A DNA stretch of 64,000 nucleotides from Pectobacterium colocasium (GTDB taxonomy: Bacteria > Pseudomonadota > Gammaproteobacteria > Enterobacterales > Enterobacteriaceae): positions 3,968,001-4,032,000 of the forward strand of contig NZ_CP084032.1 of NCBI RefSeq assembly GCF_020181655.1. The letters are read 5' to 3'. The stretch's first letter is position 1, and the number at the start of each line of letters is the position of its first letter. Positions 1 to 7,443 of the stretch are shown here, piece after piece. Position numbers and translations under genes: made by a program. The notes under the pieces were generated by a model, which saw nothing but the letters and a program-made list of their open reading frames with translations, ran no database searches and had not been told where the DNA came from.

Positions 1-219
1 GCGTAAATCGTCTGGCAACGTCACCTCACGCTTTGCTTCTTCCTGCAAAAAACGCACGCGGCAGGGCAACACGCCGACATCGACAAAGCCGTTAATAAAG
101 CGGTAATTCACCTTATCCGGCAGCGTATCCGGCTCGGCGAAATAACGTTTTTCCGTCAATTCGGTAATCAAAAACCGATTAATGACGCCGTTCTTCTTTA
201 ATTTCCAACCGATATTCAT
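1..219 (-). CDS. Unrecognised protein, N-terminal 73 residues only
   Basis: The frame opens with ATG at 219 and stays open to the left edge, so the gene is cut off after 73 codons. The visible start reads MNIGWKLKKNGVINRF and continues without a signal peptide or membrane segment. I do not recognise the family. It is transcribed away from the sugar-binding-protein gene at 676, and the shared 450-bp region between them holds a CRP site and two identical palindromes, so it is probably part of the same sugar-utilisation regulon. Any functional assignment would need the rest of the gene. Confidence 0.6.
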   Translation of the reverse strand, partial: MNIGWKLKKNGVINRFLITELTEKRYFAEPDTLPDKVNYRFINGFVDVGVLPCRVRFLQEEAKREVTLPDDLR

Positions 220-353
220 ACGGAATCCTGTTTACGGCTTTGACAAATAAAATAACGAAAATGTATGGCTGCACGTATTTGCACTTTCGCTGTGCGCACG
301 CTGCCAATATTTAGGGCAACGCACCATTTTTTGCACCGTGACATCGCAATTAG

Positions 354-369
354 AATGCAAATTTGCATT
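354..369. promoter_or_regulatory. 16-bp perfect palindrome AATGCAAATTTGCATT, copy 1 (candidate operator)
   Basis: A perfect dyad in the divergent region upstream of the binding-protein gene. An identical copy lies at 550-565, and a half-site ATTTGCATT follows at 378-386. Exact repetition of a 16-bp dyad in a promoter region is typical of operators for a dimeric repressor. The regulator is not identified and no regulator gene is adjacent inside the window. Confidence 0.6.
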
Positions 370-434
370 AAATTGTTATTTGCATTCATTTATTGACATT
401 TCGCATTAATAAATAAGATTATCGCGTTTATATA

Positions 435-450
435 TGTGATTAATATCACA
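435..450. promoter_or_regulatory. CRP-cAMP binding site, perfect consensus
   Basis: TGTGATTAATATCACA matches the CRP consensus TGTGA-N6-TCACA at all ten conserved positions and is flanked by A/T. It lies between the two 16-bp palindromes, about 225 bp upstream of the binding-protein start and 216 bp upstream of the divergent gene. This indicates catabolite-controlled expression of one or both transcripts. Confidence 0.75.
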
Positions 451-549
451 AAAATGCTTTATTTAAATCAACATTTAAAATATCTTTAACCTGCTTCACA
501 TAAATCAATCAGGGTTCTGTCCATGATTGCATGATGAAAATGACAGATG

Positions 550-565
550 AATGCAAATTTGCATT
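550..565. promoter_or_regulatory. 16-bp perfect palindrome AATGCAAATTTGCATT, copy 2 (candidate operator)
   Basis: Identical to the dyad at 354-369, 196 bp apart centre to centre. It lies about 110 bp upstream of the binding-protein start codon, a position suited to repression of that promoter. Two identical sites at this distance could support DNA looping. Confidence 0.6.
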
Positions 566-675
566 AATAAGAAAACGGAATAACTCACAGCAAGAAAATA
601 AACCCCGTTAACCGCGACAGGGTATTTACGTCATTAATCAAACATAAGATGTGCTCATCAACGGAGAGGTTTATG

Positions 676-1980
676 ATGCGTTCCAACACCGCGTTATTTT
701 TTTCCGCCCTTGCACTGGGGTTATTCAGCACCAGCGCGTTAGCCGCTAAAACGCAAATAACATTTTTATATAGTGACGACGATCCCGAATTAGTGCATTT
801 CATGGAACAGAAAGTGAAAGCTTTCTCCCAAAGCAATGAGCGCATCGATGTGAATTTTGTTAGCACCGGCTATAACGCGCTGCAAACACAATTGCCGATG
901 CAGTTGGCGGCGGGCTTAGGCCCGGATATTGCCAAAACCACGCAAATGGGGCTGCTCGGGTATACGCTGGATTTGCGCCCTTATCTGAAAGACCCTGCCG
1001 CCTTTGAGAAACGCTATAGCGCTGGCATCGAAAAGATCATGCGCGTGAAAGGCGTGCATAAAGCGGATGCGCTGCCGGGCTTTGTCGCGTCCTGGACGGC
1101 CGATCTGCCATTCGTTAACGTGACGCTGTTTGAACAGGCAGGCGTTCCTCTGCCACAGCCGGGCTACACGATTGATGATTTGATGAAAGCCTCGAAGCGG
1201 GTCGCGGAAAAAACCGGCGTACCTATCCCCTTCACCATCGACCGCAGCGGTTTCCGCTTCTCCGGCCCAGCCTACTCTTATGGCGCACGTTACGATAAAG
1301 ACGGGCTGATCAACTTCCCGGACGCCGCGGCGCAGCAGTGGATTAAAGATCTAAAGCGCTGGTCGGATGAAGGCGTGTTCCCGCGTGAAATGTGGGGCGC
1401 GGCGGGCGGCGGCCAGTACAAGAGCATGGCGGACGATTTCGTGAACGGCAACATCGTGACCTACTTCTCCGGCAACTGGCTGTTGAACCAGTTCAGTAAG
1501 CAGATTGGCGACGGTTTTGACTGGAAAGTGCTGCCCGCACCTTGCAAAGAGAAGTGTATTTCGATGGGCGGTGCGACCTTTATCATGCCGTTTACCACCA
1601 CCAAGCACCCGCAGGAAGTCGCCGAATTCATGGAATGGCTGGGCAGCGAACCGCTACAACGTGAGATTGCCGAACGCTTCAATATCATCGTCGGCGCGGA
1701 TATCAGCGATCTGCACTACCAGACTAAAGATAAGCATGTGATCGATGGCCTGAACACCGCGCGCGAAGAGATCAAAAAGATCCCATCTTATGTCTTTGAT
1801 TGGGAACGCATGGAAAGTCTGGGCGCGAACGAACTGTACCCCATCATCCTGACACGCTTTACCCAATACCTGAACGATCAGGTGTCGTTTGATGAGTATC
1901 TTCGCCTGACGTCAAACGATGTGAAGCGCCTCAACGAAACGATCGCGACCAATCAACAACAGCGGAAAAGCGCACCGTGA
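676..1980 (+). CDS. ABC transporter periplasmic sugar-binding protein (family 1)
   Basis: A secreted solute-binding protein of about 434 residues in the UgpB/MalE-like family, which captures a sugar in the periplasm for an ABC importer. A signal peptide is clear: a basic start, a hydrophobic core and cleavage after STSALA. The mature part has the usual QLAAGLGPDI and FSGNWLLNQF type segments of this family. The ribosome binding site GGAGAGG at 663-669 is 6 bases from ATG 676 and only 3 from ATG 673, and the open frame reaching further upstream contains that site, so 676 is preferred. No permease or ATPase gene follows; they may lie left of the window or be encoded elsewhere. The stop overlaps the next start (GTGA). 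The substrate is not determinable, but the downstream amino-sugar-type kinase suggests an aminosugar or related oligosaccharide. Confidence 0.85.
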   Translation: MRSNTALFFSALALGLFSTSALAAKTQITFLYSDDDPELVHFMEQKVKAFSQSNERIDVNFVSTGYNALQTQLPMQLAAGLGPDIAKTTQMGLLGYTLDLRPYLKDPAAFEKRYSAGIEKIMRVKGVHKADALPGFVASWTADLPFVNVTLFEQAGVPLPQPGYTIDDLMKASKRVAEKTGVPIPFTIDRSGFRFSGPAYSYGARYDKDGLINFPDAAAQQWIKDLKRWSDEGVFPREMWGAAGGGQYKSMADDFVNGNIVTYFSGNWLLNQFSKQIGDGFDWKVLPAPCKEKCISMGGATFIMPFTTTKHPQEVAEFMEWLGSEPLQREIAERFNIIVGADISDLHYQTKDKHVIDGLNTAREEIKKIPSYVFDWERMESLGANELYPIILTRFTQYLNDQVSFDEYLRLTSNDVKRLNETIATNQQQRKSAP

Positions 1981-2528
1981 AATGGCAACTGAGGGAGATC
2001 GACATTGATGGCGATCGCCCCTTTGATCGGGCGCAGGAAAGTGCGTTGTGCGAACAGCGCTGGCCTGGACAACATCGCTATTTGCTCGTCACTGGCGGCT
2101 TTACCCGACTGCTGCGCTGGCATGACGGCCTCCTGACCTGTCGCGGCGGCGACTGCTTTCCTATCGGCACCCCGGCTAGTCTGTCGCGGCTGGGGCTGTG
2201 GGCGGTACAGGAGATGCTTCAGGCCGTGGAAGGCATCACGCCGCTTACGCCGCTCAGTGACGCGCTGTTCCTGCACTTCAATAAACAGGTCGATCGGGTT
2301 ATCGACTGGTCAAAACAGGCGCAGGCCGCAGACTACACAACGCTCGGACACGTTGTGCTGGCACACCCGCAGGACGCGCTGGCGGTGCAACTGCTGACCC
2401 GCTGCGCCGACGAGCTGACCCTGCTACTTAACAGCCTGCCGGATTCGCCGCACGATGCGGTCTTTCTCAGCGGCGATCTGGCGGTAGCCTGCCTTCCCTA
2501 TCTGGATTCAGGAGCGAGCACATCATGA
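1977..2528 (+). CDS. Degenerate BadF/GlcNAc-kinase-like protein lacking the N-terminal ATPase half
   Basis: A protein of 183 residues starting with GTG inside the overlap GTGA with the preceding gene and ending in an ATGA overlap with the kinase, so translation is probably coupled. Residues from about 35 onward align by eye with the middle and C-terminal part of the next gene's kinase. GGDCFPI followed by RLGLWAVQEML matches GGHEFPI followed by RLGLAALQHTY, and LSGDLA near the end matches LMGSIG. The phosphate-binding and adenosine motifs are lost: the GTGS loop is TGGF, and SDQGSGA has become GTPASLS. There is no DGGGT loop at all. It cannot be an active kinase; a regulatory or structural partner of the kinase is possible. 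It has no frameshift and keeps its overlaps, which argues against simple decay. Confidence 0.7.
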   Translation: MKWQLREIDIDGDRPFDRAQESALCEQRWPGQHRYLLVTGGFTRLLRWHDGLLTCRGGDCFPIGTPASLSRLGLWAVQEMLQAVEGITPLTPLSDALFLHFNKQVDRVIDWSKQAQAADYTTLGHVVLAHPQDALAVQLLTRCADELTLLLNSLPDSPHDAVFLSGDLAVACLPYLDSGASTS

Positions 2529-3439
2529 CAACATGGCTCTATGCTGGCGTGGATGGCGGTGGAACAGGCTGTCGGGCACGGATTTATCAGGCCGACGGCA
2601 CGCCGCTCGGTCAGGGACACGGCGGTCGCGCCAACCTGCTGCTCGGCGTGGAAAGCGTGCGTCAGTCGGTGGACGATGCCATCGCACAGGCGTTGAAGCA
2701 CAGCGGGCTGTCACTGGATGACGTATCCCGGCTGAAAGTCGGACTGGCGCTCGCCAGCGCGGAACATCGCGTCGCCTACGAGGCGTTTCTGGCGTTGCCG
2801 CATCCTTATACCGCTCAGGTACTTAATACCGATGCGCTGGGTGCCTGCCTGGCCGTCAATCAAGGAGAAGCGGCGGGCGTCGTCATTGCCGGAACCGGCT
2901 CCTGCGGGCTGGCGTGGCAGAATCAGACGATTACCGCTTACGGCGGTCATGAATTCCCGATTTCCGATCAAGGGAGCGGAGCACGCCTCGGGCTGGCGGC
3001 GTTGCAACATACCTACGATGTCCTGCAAGGCGGGTGCGCGCCGTCCGCGCTCAGTCAGAGCATCGACGATTACTTTTCCGCCAGCACAGCACCCGCGCAA
3101 GCCGCCAATACGCTTGAGGCATTCCAGACGTTTATCCAACAGGCGAAACCGGGCGACTATGCACAGTTCGCTCGCCGTGTATTTGACTGCGCTCAGCAGA
3201 ACGATGCCGTTTCTCACGCGCTACTCGCGCAGACGGCTAGCGAAATCAGCCTGCTGTTGGCCGCCGTGGCGCGCCACGCCACACCTCGCTTATCGCTCAT
3301 GGGCAGCATCGGCTTACATATTCGTCCCTGGCTGCCGGACGAGTGGCAATCCCAACTCGCCGCCCCGATGGGCGATGCGCTCGACGGCGCACGATTGATT
3401 GCCTGTCATGATTATGCGTTATACAGCCATCCGTTATAA
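2525..3439 (+). CDS. N-acetylglucosamine/glucosamine kinase-type ATPase (BadF/BadG family)
   Basis: A 304-residue sugar kinase of the ASKHA fold. Phosphate-1 loop DGGGTGCR is at residues 10-17, the phosphate-2 segment AGTGSCGL is near 122, SDQGSGARLG follows near 149, and the adenosine motif LMGSIG is near the C-terminus. Length and motifs fit the eukaryote-like GlcNAc kinase and GspK glucosamine kinase group. It would phosphorylate an incoming aminosugar in the cytoplasm. The gene overlaps the preceding degenerate paralogue by 4 bases and is followed after 18 bases by a Tat-exported phosphoesterase. Exact substrate is inferred from family only. Confidence 0.8.
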   Translation: MTTWLYAGVDGGGTGCRARIYQADGTPLGQGHGGRANLLLGVESVRQSVDDAIAQALKHSGLSLDDVSRLKVGLALASAEHRVAYEAFLALPHPYTAQVLNTDALGACLAVNQGEAAGVVIAGTGSCGLAWQNQTITAYGGHEFPISDQGSGARLGLAALQHTYDVLQGGCAPSALSQSIDDYFSASTAPAQAANTLEAFQTFIQQAKPGDYAQFARRVFDCAQQNDAVSHALLAQTASEISLLLAAVARHATPRLSLMGSIGLHIRPWLPDEWQSQLAAPMGDALDGARLIACHDYALYSHPL

Positions 3440-3457
3440 ATAATGCCGGAGACATCA

Positions 3458-5281
3458 ATGACATCACTCACTCGCAGAACGTTCGTCAAGCTCGGCGCAG
3501 GCAGCGCCATTACGTTGGCTGGCGGCTTTTTTCACGCCAACGCCGATACGACCGCGCCCGCCGGACCGCTGCGCATTGCCATTATTTCGGATGTCCATGT
3601 CCACAATATCTATGGCAACTACGATTTTGACGGCCTGCCCGATGCGCAGACCGGAAAGAAGCTCACCATTCGCACCCTGAAAGATTCGGTCAATTCGACC
3701 CGTATCTTCAATGAACCCTACTTTGCGCTGCTGGCCGCGCTGGACGAACTGGCAAGACAGCAGGTGAAATACGTGGTGCTGTCCGGCGATTATTCTGATG
3801 ATGGCCAACAGCCCACCGTTGAAGGTATTGCCGCTATCCTGACACAGTATGAGCAGCGTCACGGTATGCGTTTCTTCACCACCCCCGGCAACCACGATGT
3901 CAATCGCCCACAGGGCGATGACTCCTGGCAGAGGATGCTCAACGCCGACGGCAGCAGCACCATGCTGAGCAGCAAACCCGGCGTTAAGCTTGGCGACGCA
4001 CAGTCGCTGATCGTCACCGCAAAAATGCAGGCACTCGGCTATGAACGCGGTCTACCGCTGATGAAGCCGTTTGGTTTCTTTAAACGCGACGACTTCCTGC
4101 ACTGGGAAACACCGTTTGGCGACAGCGACGAACTCAGTAAACGCCAGTACCTCGCCCGATCACCGGACGGCAGCAAACAGTGGAACATTGTGGACGCGTC
4201 CTATCTGGTAGAGCCGGAAGCGGGATTGTGGCTGCTTTCCATCGATGCCAACGTGTATCAGGTTAAAGACGGCCCGGAGAAACGTGAAGGGATTGAAGGC
4301 TATTCCACCAGCAGCAATACCGGCTGGAATGCGCTGCTGACCGAGAAGCCGTTCATGCTGCCGTGGGTGAAATCGGTGGTACAGCGGGCGAAAGCACAGA
4401 ATAAGAAGCTGTTGGTGTTTTCACACTACCCGCTGGTGGATTTTCTCGACGGTACGGTAGAGGACGAAAAACAGCTGTTTGGCAGCAACAGTTTCATTAA
4501 ACGCACGCCGCGACCAGAGGTCGCCGAACAGGCGCTGGCAGCCGGAATCCGCCTGCACTTCAGCGGCCACCTGCACGTCAACGACACTGGCGTGTATCGC
4601 GGTTCACAGGGCACGCTGGTGAATGTCGCGGTGCCGTCGCTGGCCGCTTACCCGCCTGCCATGAAGCTGGCGACGCTGCATAGCGATCGGGTCGATATCG
4701 ATACGCTGGTGCTGCGCAACGTGCCGCAGTTCAACCATCTGTTCCCGTTTTATCAGAAAGAGTTGGATCGCACTGGTGAGCCACTGGGCGACATTCTGAA
4801 AAGCCGCGATTATTACGACTTCCTGCATCATCATCTGGCGCTGCTGGTACGCCAGCGTTTTCTGGTAAAAGACTGGCCGGAAGATTTATCGCCTCTCATC
4901 AATACGCTGAACTGTGGCGATCTGCTGTGGATTGCCCAGCAACAGGATCCGCTCAGCGCCAAAACGCTGCCTGACGCCGCTGAGCGCAAACCAAAGGCGG
5001 TAGCAGGCACAGATGGGTTACAGGATATTTCACTGCTCACGCTGGTGACCGACTGGTATTGCCTGCGCAACGGCAGCGATCTCGCCTGGCAGGATATTCC
5101 GTCTGCGCGGGTGAAACAGTACCGAGCCCTGCTGGCGGCCTACACGCCAACAGCCACACTGCCGCCGGACAGCCTGCAATACCGCTTCGGCCTGATGCTA
5201 AAAATCCTCGCCGGTTACATCAACGATGAGCCTGCAACCCGCTTTGTGGTTGATATGCAGGGGAATTTCGTCACGGTGTGA
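3458..5281 (+). CDS. Tat-exported calcineurin-like metallophosphoesterase
   Basis: A 607-residue two-metal phosphoesterase exported folded to the periplasm. The N-terminus MTSLTRRTFVKLGAGSA is a classic twin-arginine signal with a hydrophobic stretch and an ANA-type cleavage region near residue 29. Metal ligands are all visible: DVH (Asp45, His47), GD at 110-111, GNHD (Asn145, His146), then FSHYP and the GHLH motif. A long C-terminal region of about 200 residues with no recognised motif follows. RBS GGAGA at 3448-3452 sits 5 bases from ATG 3458; an ATG at 3443 overlaps the region before it and has no site. It is the last gene of the sugar operon, which suggests it removes phosphate or a phosphodiester from the transported substrate, but that is inference. 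Confidence 0.85.
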   Translation: MTSLTRRTFVKLGAGSAITLAGGFFHANADTTAPAGPLRIAIISDVHVHNIYGNYDFDGLPDAQTGKKLTIRTLKDSVNSTRIFNEPYFALLAALDELARQQVKYVVLSGDYSDDGQQPTVEGIAAILTQYEQRHGMRFFTTPGNHDVNRPQGDDSWQRMLNADGSSTMLSSKPGVKLGDAQSLIVTAKMQALGYERGLPLMKPFGFFKRDDFLHWETPFGDSDELSKRQYLARSPDGSKQWNIVDASYLVEPEAGLWLLSIDANVYQVKDGPEKREGIEGYSTSSNTGWNALLTEKPFMLPWVKSVVQRAKAQNKKLLVFSHYPLVDFLDGTVEDEKQLFGSNSFIKRTPRPEVAEQALAAGIRLHFSGHLHVNDTGVYRGSQGTLVNVAVPSLAAYPPAMKLATLHSDRVDIDTLVLRNVPQFNHLFPFYQKELDRTGEPLGDILKSRDYYDFLHHHLALLVRQRFLVKDWPEDLSPLINTLNCGDLLWIAQQQDPLSAKTLPDAAERKPKAVAGTDGLQDISLLTLVTDWYCLRNGSDLAWQDIPSARVKQYRALLAAYTPTATLPPDSLQYRFGLMLKILAGYINDEPATRFVVDMQGNFVTV

Positions 5282-5378
5282 TGTGTTCACATGGTTGCCT
5301 TTTAGTCACATTGCTTGTGCACGGTTTCGTGCGCTTCAAACACCGTTCTCTTCATGCTACGTCATAGCACGCGCCCGA

Positions 5379-5405
5379 CATAGGGGGCTACGCAAGCCCC
5401 CTATG
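5379..5405. terminator. Strong hairpin downstream of the phosphoesterase
   Basis: CATAGGGGGCT and AGCCCCCTATG form a perfect 11-bp stem around ACGCA. It lies about 100 bases past the phosphoesterase stop. No U-run follows directly (AACCCCGG), so termination may be Rho-assisted, or the hairpin may belong to the structured repeat that begins here. Confidence 0.45.
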
Positions 5406-5560
5406 AACCCCGGCTTTTGGCGGAAATTATGCCGCTAACGCGGTGCCTTCGGTGCCCATAACCGCTTTTCGAGCCGCCAGTGACGCGTTCCCTACGCGGC
5501 ACTGGCTTTCGCGGCATCCATGCCGCTCACTCGGCGTTCATGTTCACCTCAGCATAATTT
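5406..5560. repeat. Hairpin-rich intergenic sequence, candidate interspersed repeat
   Basis: This gene-free stretch contains several nested inverted repeats. The clearest pairs GCCAGTG (5476-5482) with CACTGGC (5500-5506) outside CGCGT/ACGCG around TCCCT. Variants of GCGGCA, TGCCGC and GGTGCC recur on both sides. The density of dyads without coding potential resembles a dispersed palindromic element. Whether it recurs in the genome cannot be seen from one window. Confidence 0.35.
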
Positions 5561-5704
5561 TTTACGCCGTGAAGAGAAAAGCCATCGCGATATGAGTTGA
5601 CTGGTTTTTTTCAACAGTGCGGCGCACGAAATATTCCCCCAAACCCAATCCGCTTACATACTTTTTTACCTATTCCCTCTGTCGTTATCATTAAAAAATG
5701 ATAC

Positions 5705-5717
5705 GTTATAATATAAC
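5705..5717. promoter_or_regulatory. Zur box
   Basis: GTTATAATATAAC is a perfect dyad with a single central base and equals the core of the enterobacterial Zur consensus GTTATANTATAAC. It lies 30 bases upstream of the microprotein start and about 125 bases upstream of the metal ABC genes. Zinc-loaded Zur should repress the operon, which marks the transporter as a zinc importer rather than a manganese or iron one. Confidence 0.85.
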
Positions 5718-5734
5718 AATTTGATTTTTTACCG

Positions 5735-5845
5735 ATGATAATGACAAGTTTTTACTCCCTCTCTGCGCTAAAGCGCGTGTTACTGGTTTTCCTGCTGTTG
5801 GTGCTGTTGTGGCTATTGGTCGGGTGGGCGGTGGTGTTGCCATGA
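5735..5845 (+). CDS. 36-residue single-pass membrane microprotein heading the zinc ABC operon
   Basis: The frame ATG 5735 to TGA 5843-5845 encodes MIMTSFYSLSALKRV followed by about 20 hydrophobic residues rich in Leu and Val (with Trp and one Gly) and a short end WAVVLP. The topology would be a short basic N-terminus plus one membrane helix. Its stop overlaps the ATPase start as ATGA (5842-5845), a translational-coupling arrangement that explains why the ATPase has no strong site of its own. A start at ATG 5741 is also possible. No strong Shine-Dalgarno is visible. The product could be a small regulatory subunit of the permease; it could also be only a coupling leader. Confidence 0.5.
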   Translation: MIMTSFYSLSALKRVLLVFLLLVLLWLLVGWAVVLP

Positions 5846-6552
5846 TTGCCCTACAGGAACTGGCCTTTGGCTATCGCCGTCAGCCGCCTCTCGCGACAAT
5901 CAGCGGATGTTTCCACCAGGGGTCGCTGACGGCGATTATCGGCGCAAATGGCTGCGGAAAATCCACATTGCTGAAAACGCTGGCGGGTCTGCTGCCGCCG
6001 CTTTCCGGTTCATTCAGCCTCGGCGATGGCAGCAAGGATAATGCTATCGGCTATTTGCCGCAGCTCTCCGAATTCGATCGGCAATTCCCTATCAGCGTAC
6101 GCGATCTGGTTCTCATGGGATCGCTGCCCCATCGTGGCCTGCTGCGGAGTATTCACGTCAACTGGCATCGCAAAGCCACTGATGCACTCGATGCCGTCTC
6201 TATGAAGGATTTCGCCGATCGGCATATTGGCGTCCTGTCCGGTGGACAGCTACAGCGCGTGCTCTTCGCGCGGCTACTGCTGACACAGGCTCCCATCATT
6301 CTGCTGGACGAGCCTTTTACTGGTATCGATAGCCATACCACGCTGGCACTCTTACAGATTATCGAGCAACTTCACGCCGAAGGCAGAACCATTCTGGCCG
6401 TTTTGCACGATCTGGAGCTGGTCGGTCAGCACTTCCCGAACATCTTGCATCTCACCCCGGACGGCCATCGCTGGGGAGAGGCGCAGCCCATATTGCATAG
6501 CCTGCGCCAGGCCGACAGCGATACGCCAACGCTCAGGATCGTCACGTCATGA
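5842..6552 (+). CDS. Zinc ABC transporter ATP-binding protein
   Basis: A 236-residue cytoplasmic ATPase of the metal-type ABC family (ZnuC/MntB-like). Walker A is GANGCGKST near residue 37, the Q-loop is YLPQLSEFDRQFP, the signature is LSGGQLQR, Walker B is IILLDEPF, and the H-loop is VLHDLE. An upstream in-frame GTG at 5809 would add 11 residues rich in Gly that are not part of the fold, so ATG 5842 is used. It overlaps the microprotein stop and its own stop overlaps the permease start (ATGATG at 6549). Together with the next two genes and the Zur box this is a complete zinc uptake system. Confidence 0.88.
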   Translation: MIALQELAFGYRRQPPLATISGCFHQGSLTAIIGANGCGKSTLLKTLAGLLPPLSGSFSLGDGSKDNAIGYLPQLSEFDRQFPISVRDLVLMGSLPHRGLLRSIHVNWHRKATDALDAVSMKDFADRHIGVLSGGQLQRVLFARLLLTQAPIILLDEPFTGIDSHTTLALLQIIEQLHAEGRTILAVLHDLELVGQHFPNILHLTPDGHRWGEAQPILHSLRQADSDTPTLRIVTS

Positions 6553-7403
6553 TGTTATTTCACCTGATCGCTTCTCCTTTTGCCGAATTCGGTTTTATGC
6601 GCCGTGCGCTGGTCGGCTGTCTGGTCATCACGCTGAGCGCCGCGCCGCTGGGCTGCTTCCTGCTGCTGCGACGCATGAGCCTGATTGGCGATGCGCTGTC
6701 TCACGCAGTCTTACCCGGCGTCGCTATCGGCTATCTCATCTCCGGGATGTCGCTGCTGGCGATGGGTATCGGCGGCTTTATCGCCGGGCTATCCGTCGCC
6801 ATGATCTCCGGCTTCGTCACCCGCCACACGGAGTTAAAAGAGGACGCCAGCTTCGCCGGATTTTACCTCGGATCGCTGGCGCTCGGCGTCACGCTGGTGT
6901 CACTGCGCGGCTCCAGCGTCGATCTTCTGCATGTGCTGTTCGGATCGATTCTCGCGGTCGATCGCGCCGCGCTGATCGACATTGCGCTGATCGGATCCGC
7001 CTCCCTGTTGGTGCTGGCCGCTCTCTATCGGGCGCTGGTGATCGAATCGTTTGACGTGACCTTCCTGCGCATGTGTTCAGGACGCTATCGGGCGTTGATT
7101 CACGGCCTGTTTCTGTCGCTGGTGGTGCTGAATCTGGTCGCCGGATTCCAGCTGTTAGGCACGCTGATGACGGTCGGCATGATGATGCTGCCTGCCGCCA
7201 GCGCACGCTTCTGGACGCAGCGTCTGCCCGTCATGCTCGGCATTGCGGTGCTGCAAGGAATGGCCGCCAGCCTGATCGGCCTGCTGTGGTCTTACTATGC
7301 CGAACTGCCCGCCGGGCCCGCCATTATCCTGACGATTACGCTGTTTTTCTGTTTCTCGGTCTGTGTTGGTCACCACGGTGGGCTGTTACGCCAGCGTCGT
7401 TGA
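6549..7403 (+). CDS. Zinc ABC transporter permease (ABC-3 family)
   Basis: A 284-residue inner-membrane permease of the ZnuB/TroC type with about eight hydrophobic segments. Typical family features are GCFLLLRRMSLIGDALSHAVLPG near residues 35-57, where the pair of Asp and His residues faces the translocation path, and VGMMMLPAASARF late in the protein. It forms a homodimer with two ATPase subunits. It overlaps the ATPase gene by 4 bases, and the binding-protein gene follows after 40 bases. Confidence 0.88.
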   Translation: MMLFHLIASPFAEFGFMRRALVGCLVITLSAAPLGCFLLLRRMSLIGDALSHAVLPGVAIGYLISGMSLLAMGIGGFIAGLSVAMISGFVTRHTELKEDASFAGFYLGSLALGVTLVSLRGSSVDLLHVLFGSILAVDRAALIDIALIGSASLLVLAALYRALVIESFDVTFLRMCSGRYRALIHGLFLSLVVLNLVAGFQLLGTLMTVGMMMLPAASARFWTQRLPVMLGIAVLQGMAASLIGLLWSYYAELPAGPAIILTITLFFCFSVCVGHHGGLLRQRR

Positions 7404-7443
7404 CCGATGAATCTCGTTATCTGCAACTTTCTGTGAGGGAAAA

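Noticed and set aside
2711..3217. 168-residue antisense frame within the kinase gene
   Set aside because: Shadow of a G+C-rich coding gene; the sense strand shows all kinase motifs.
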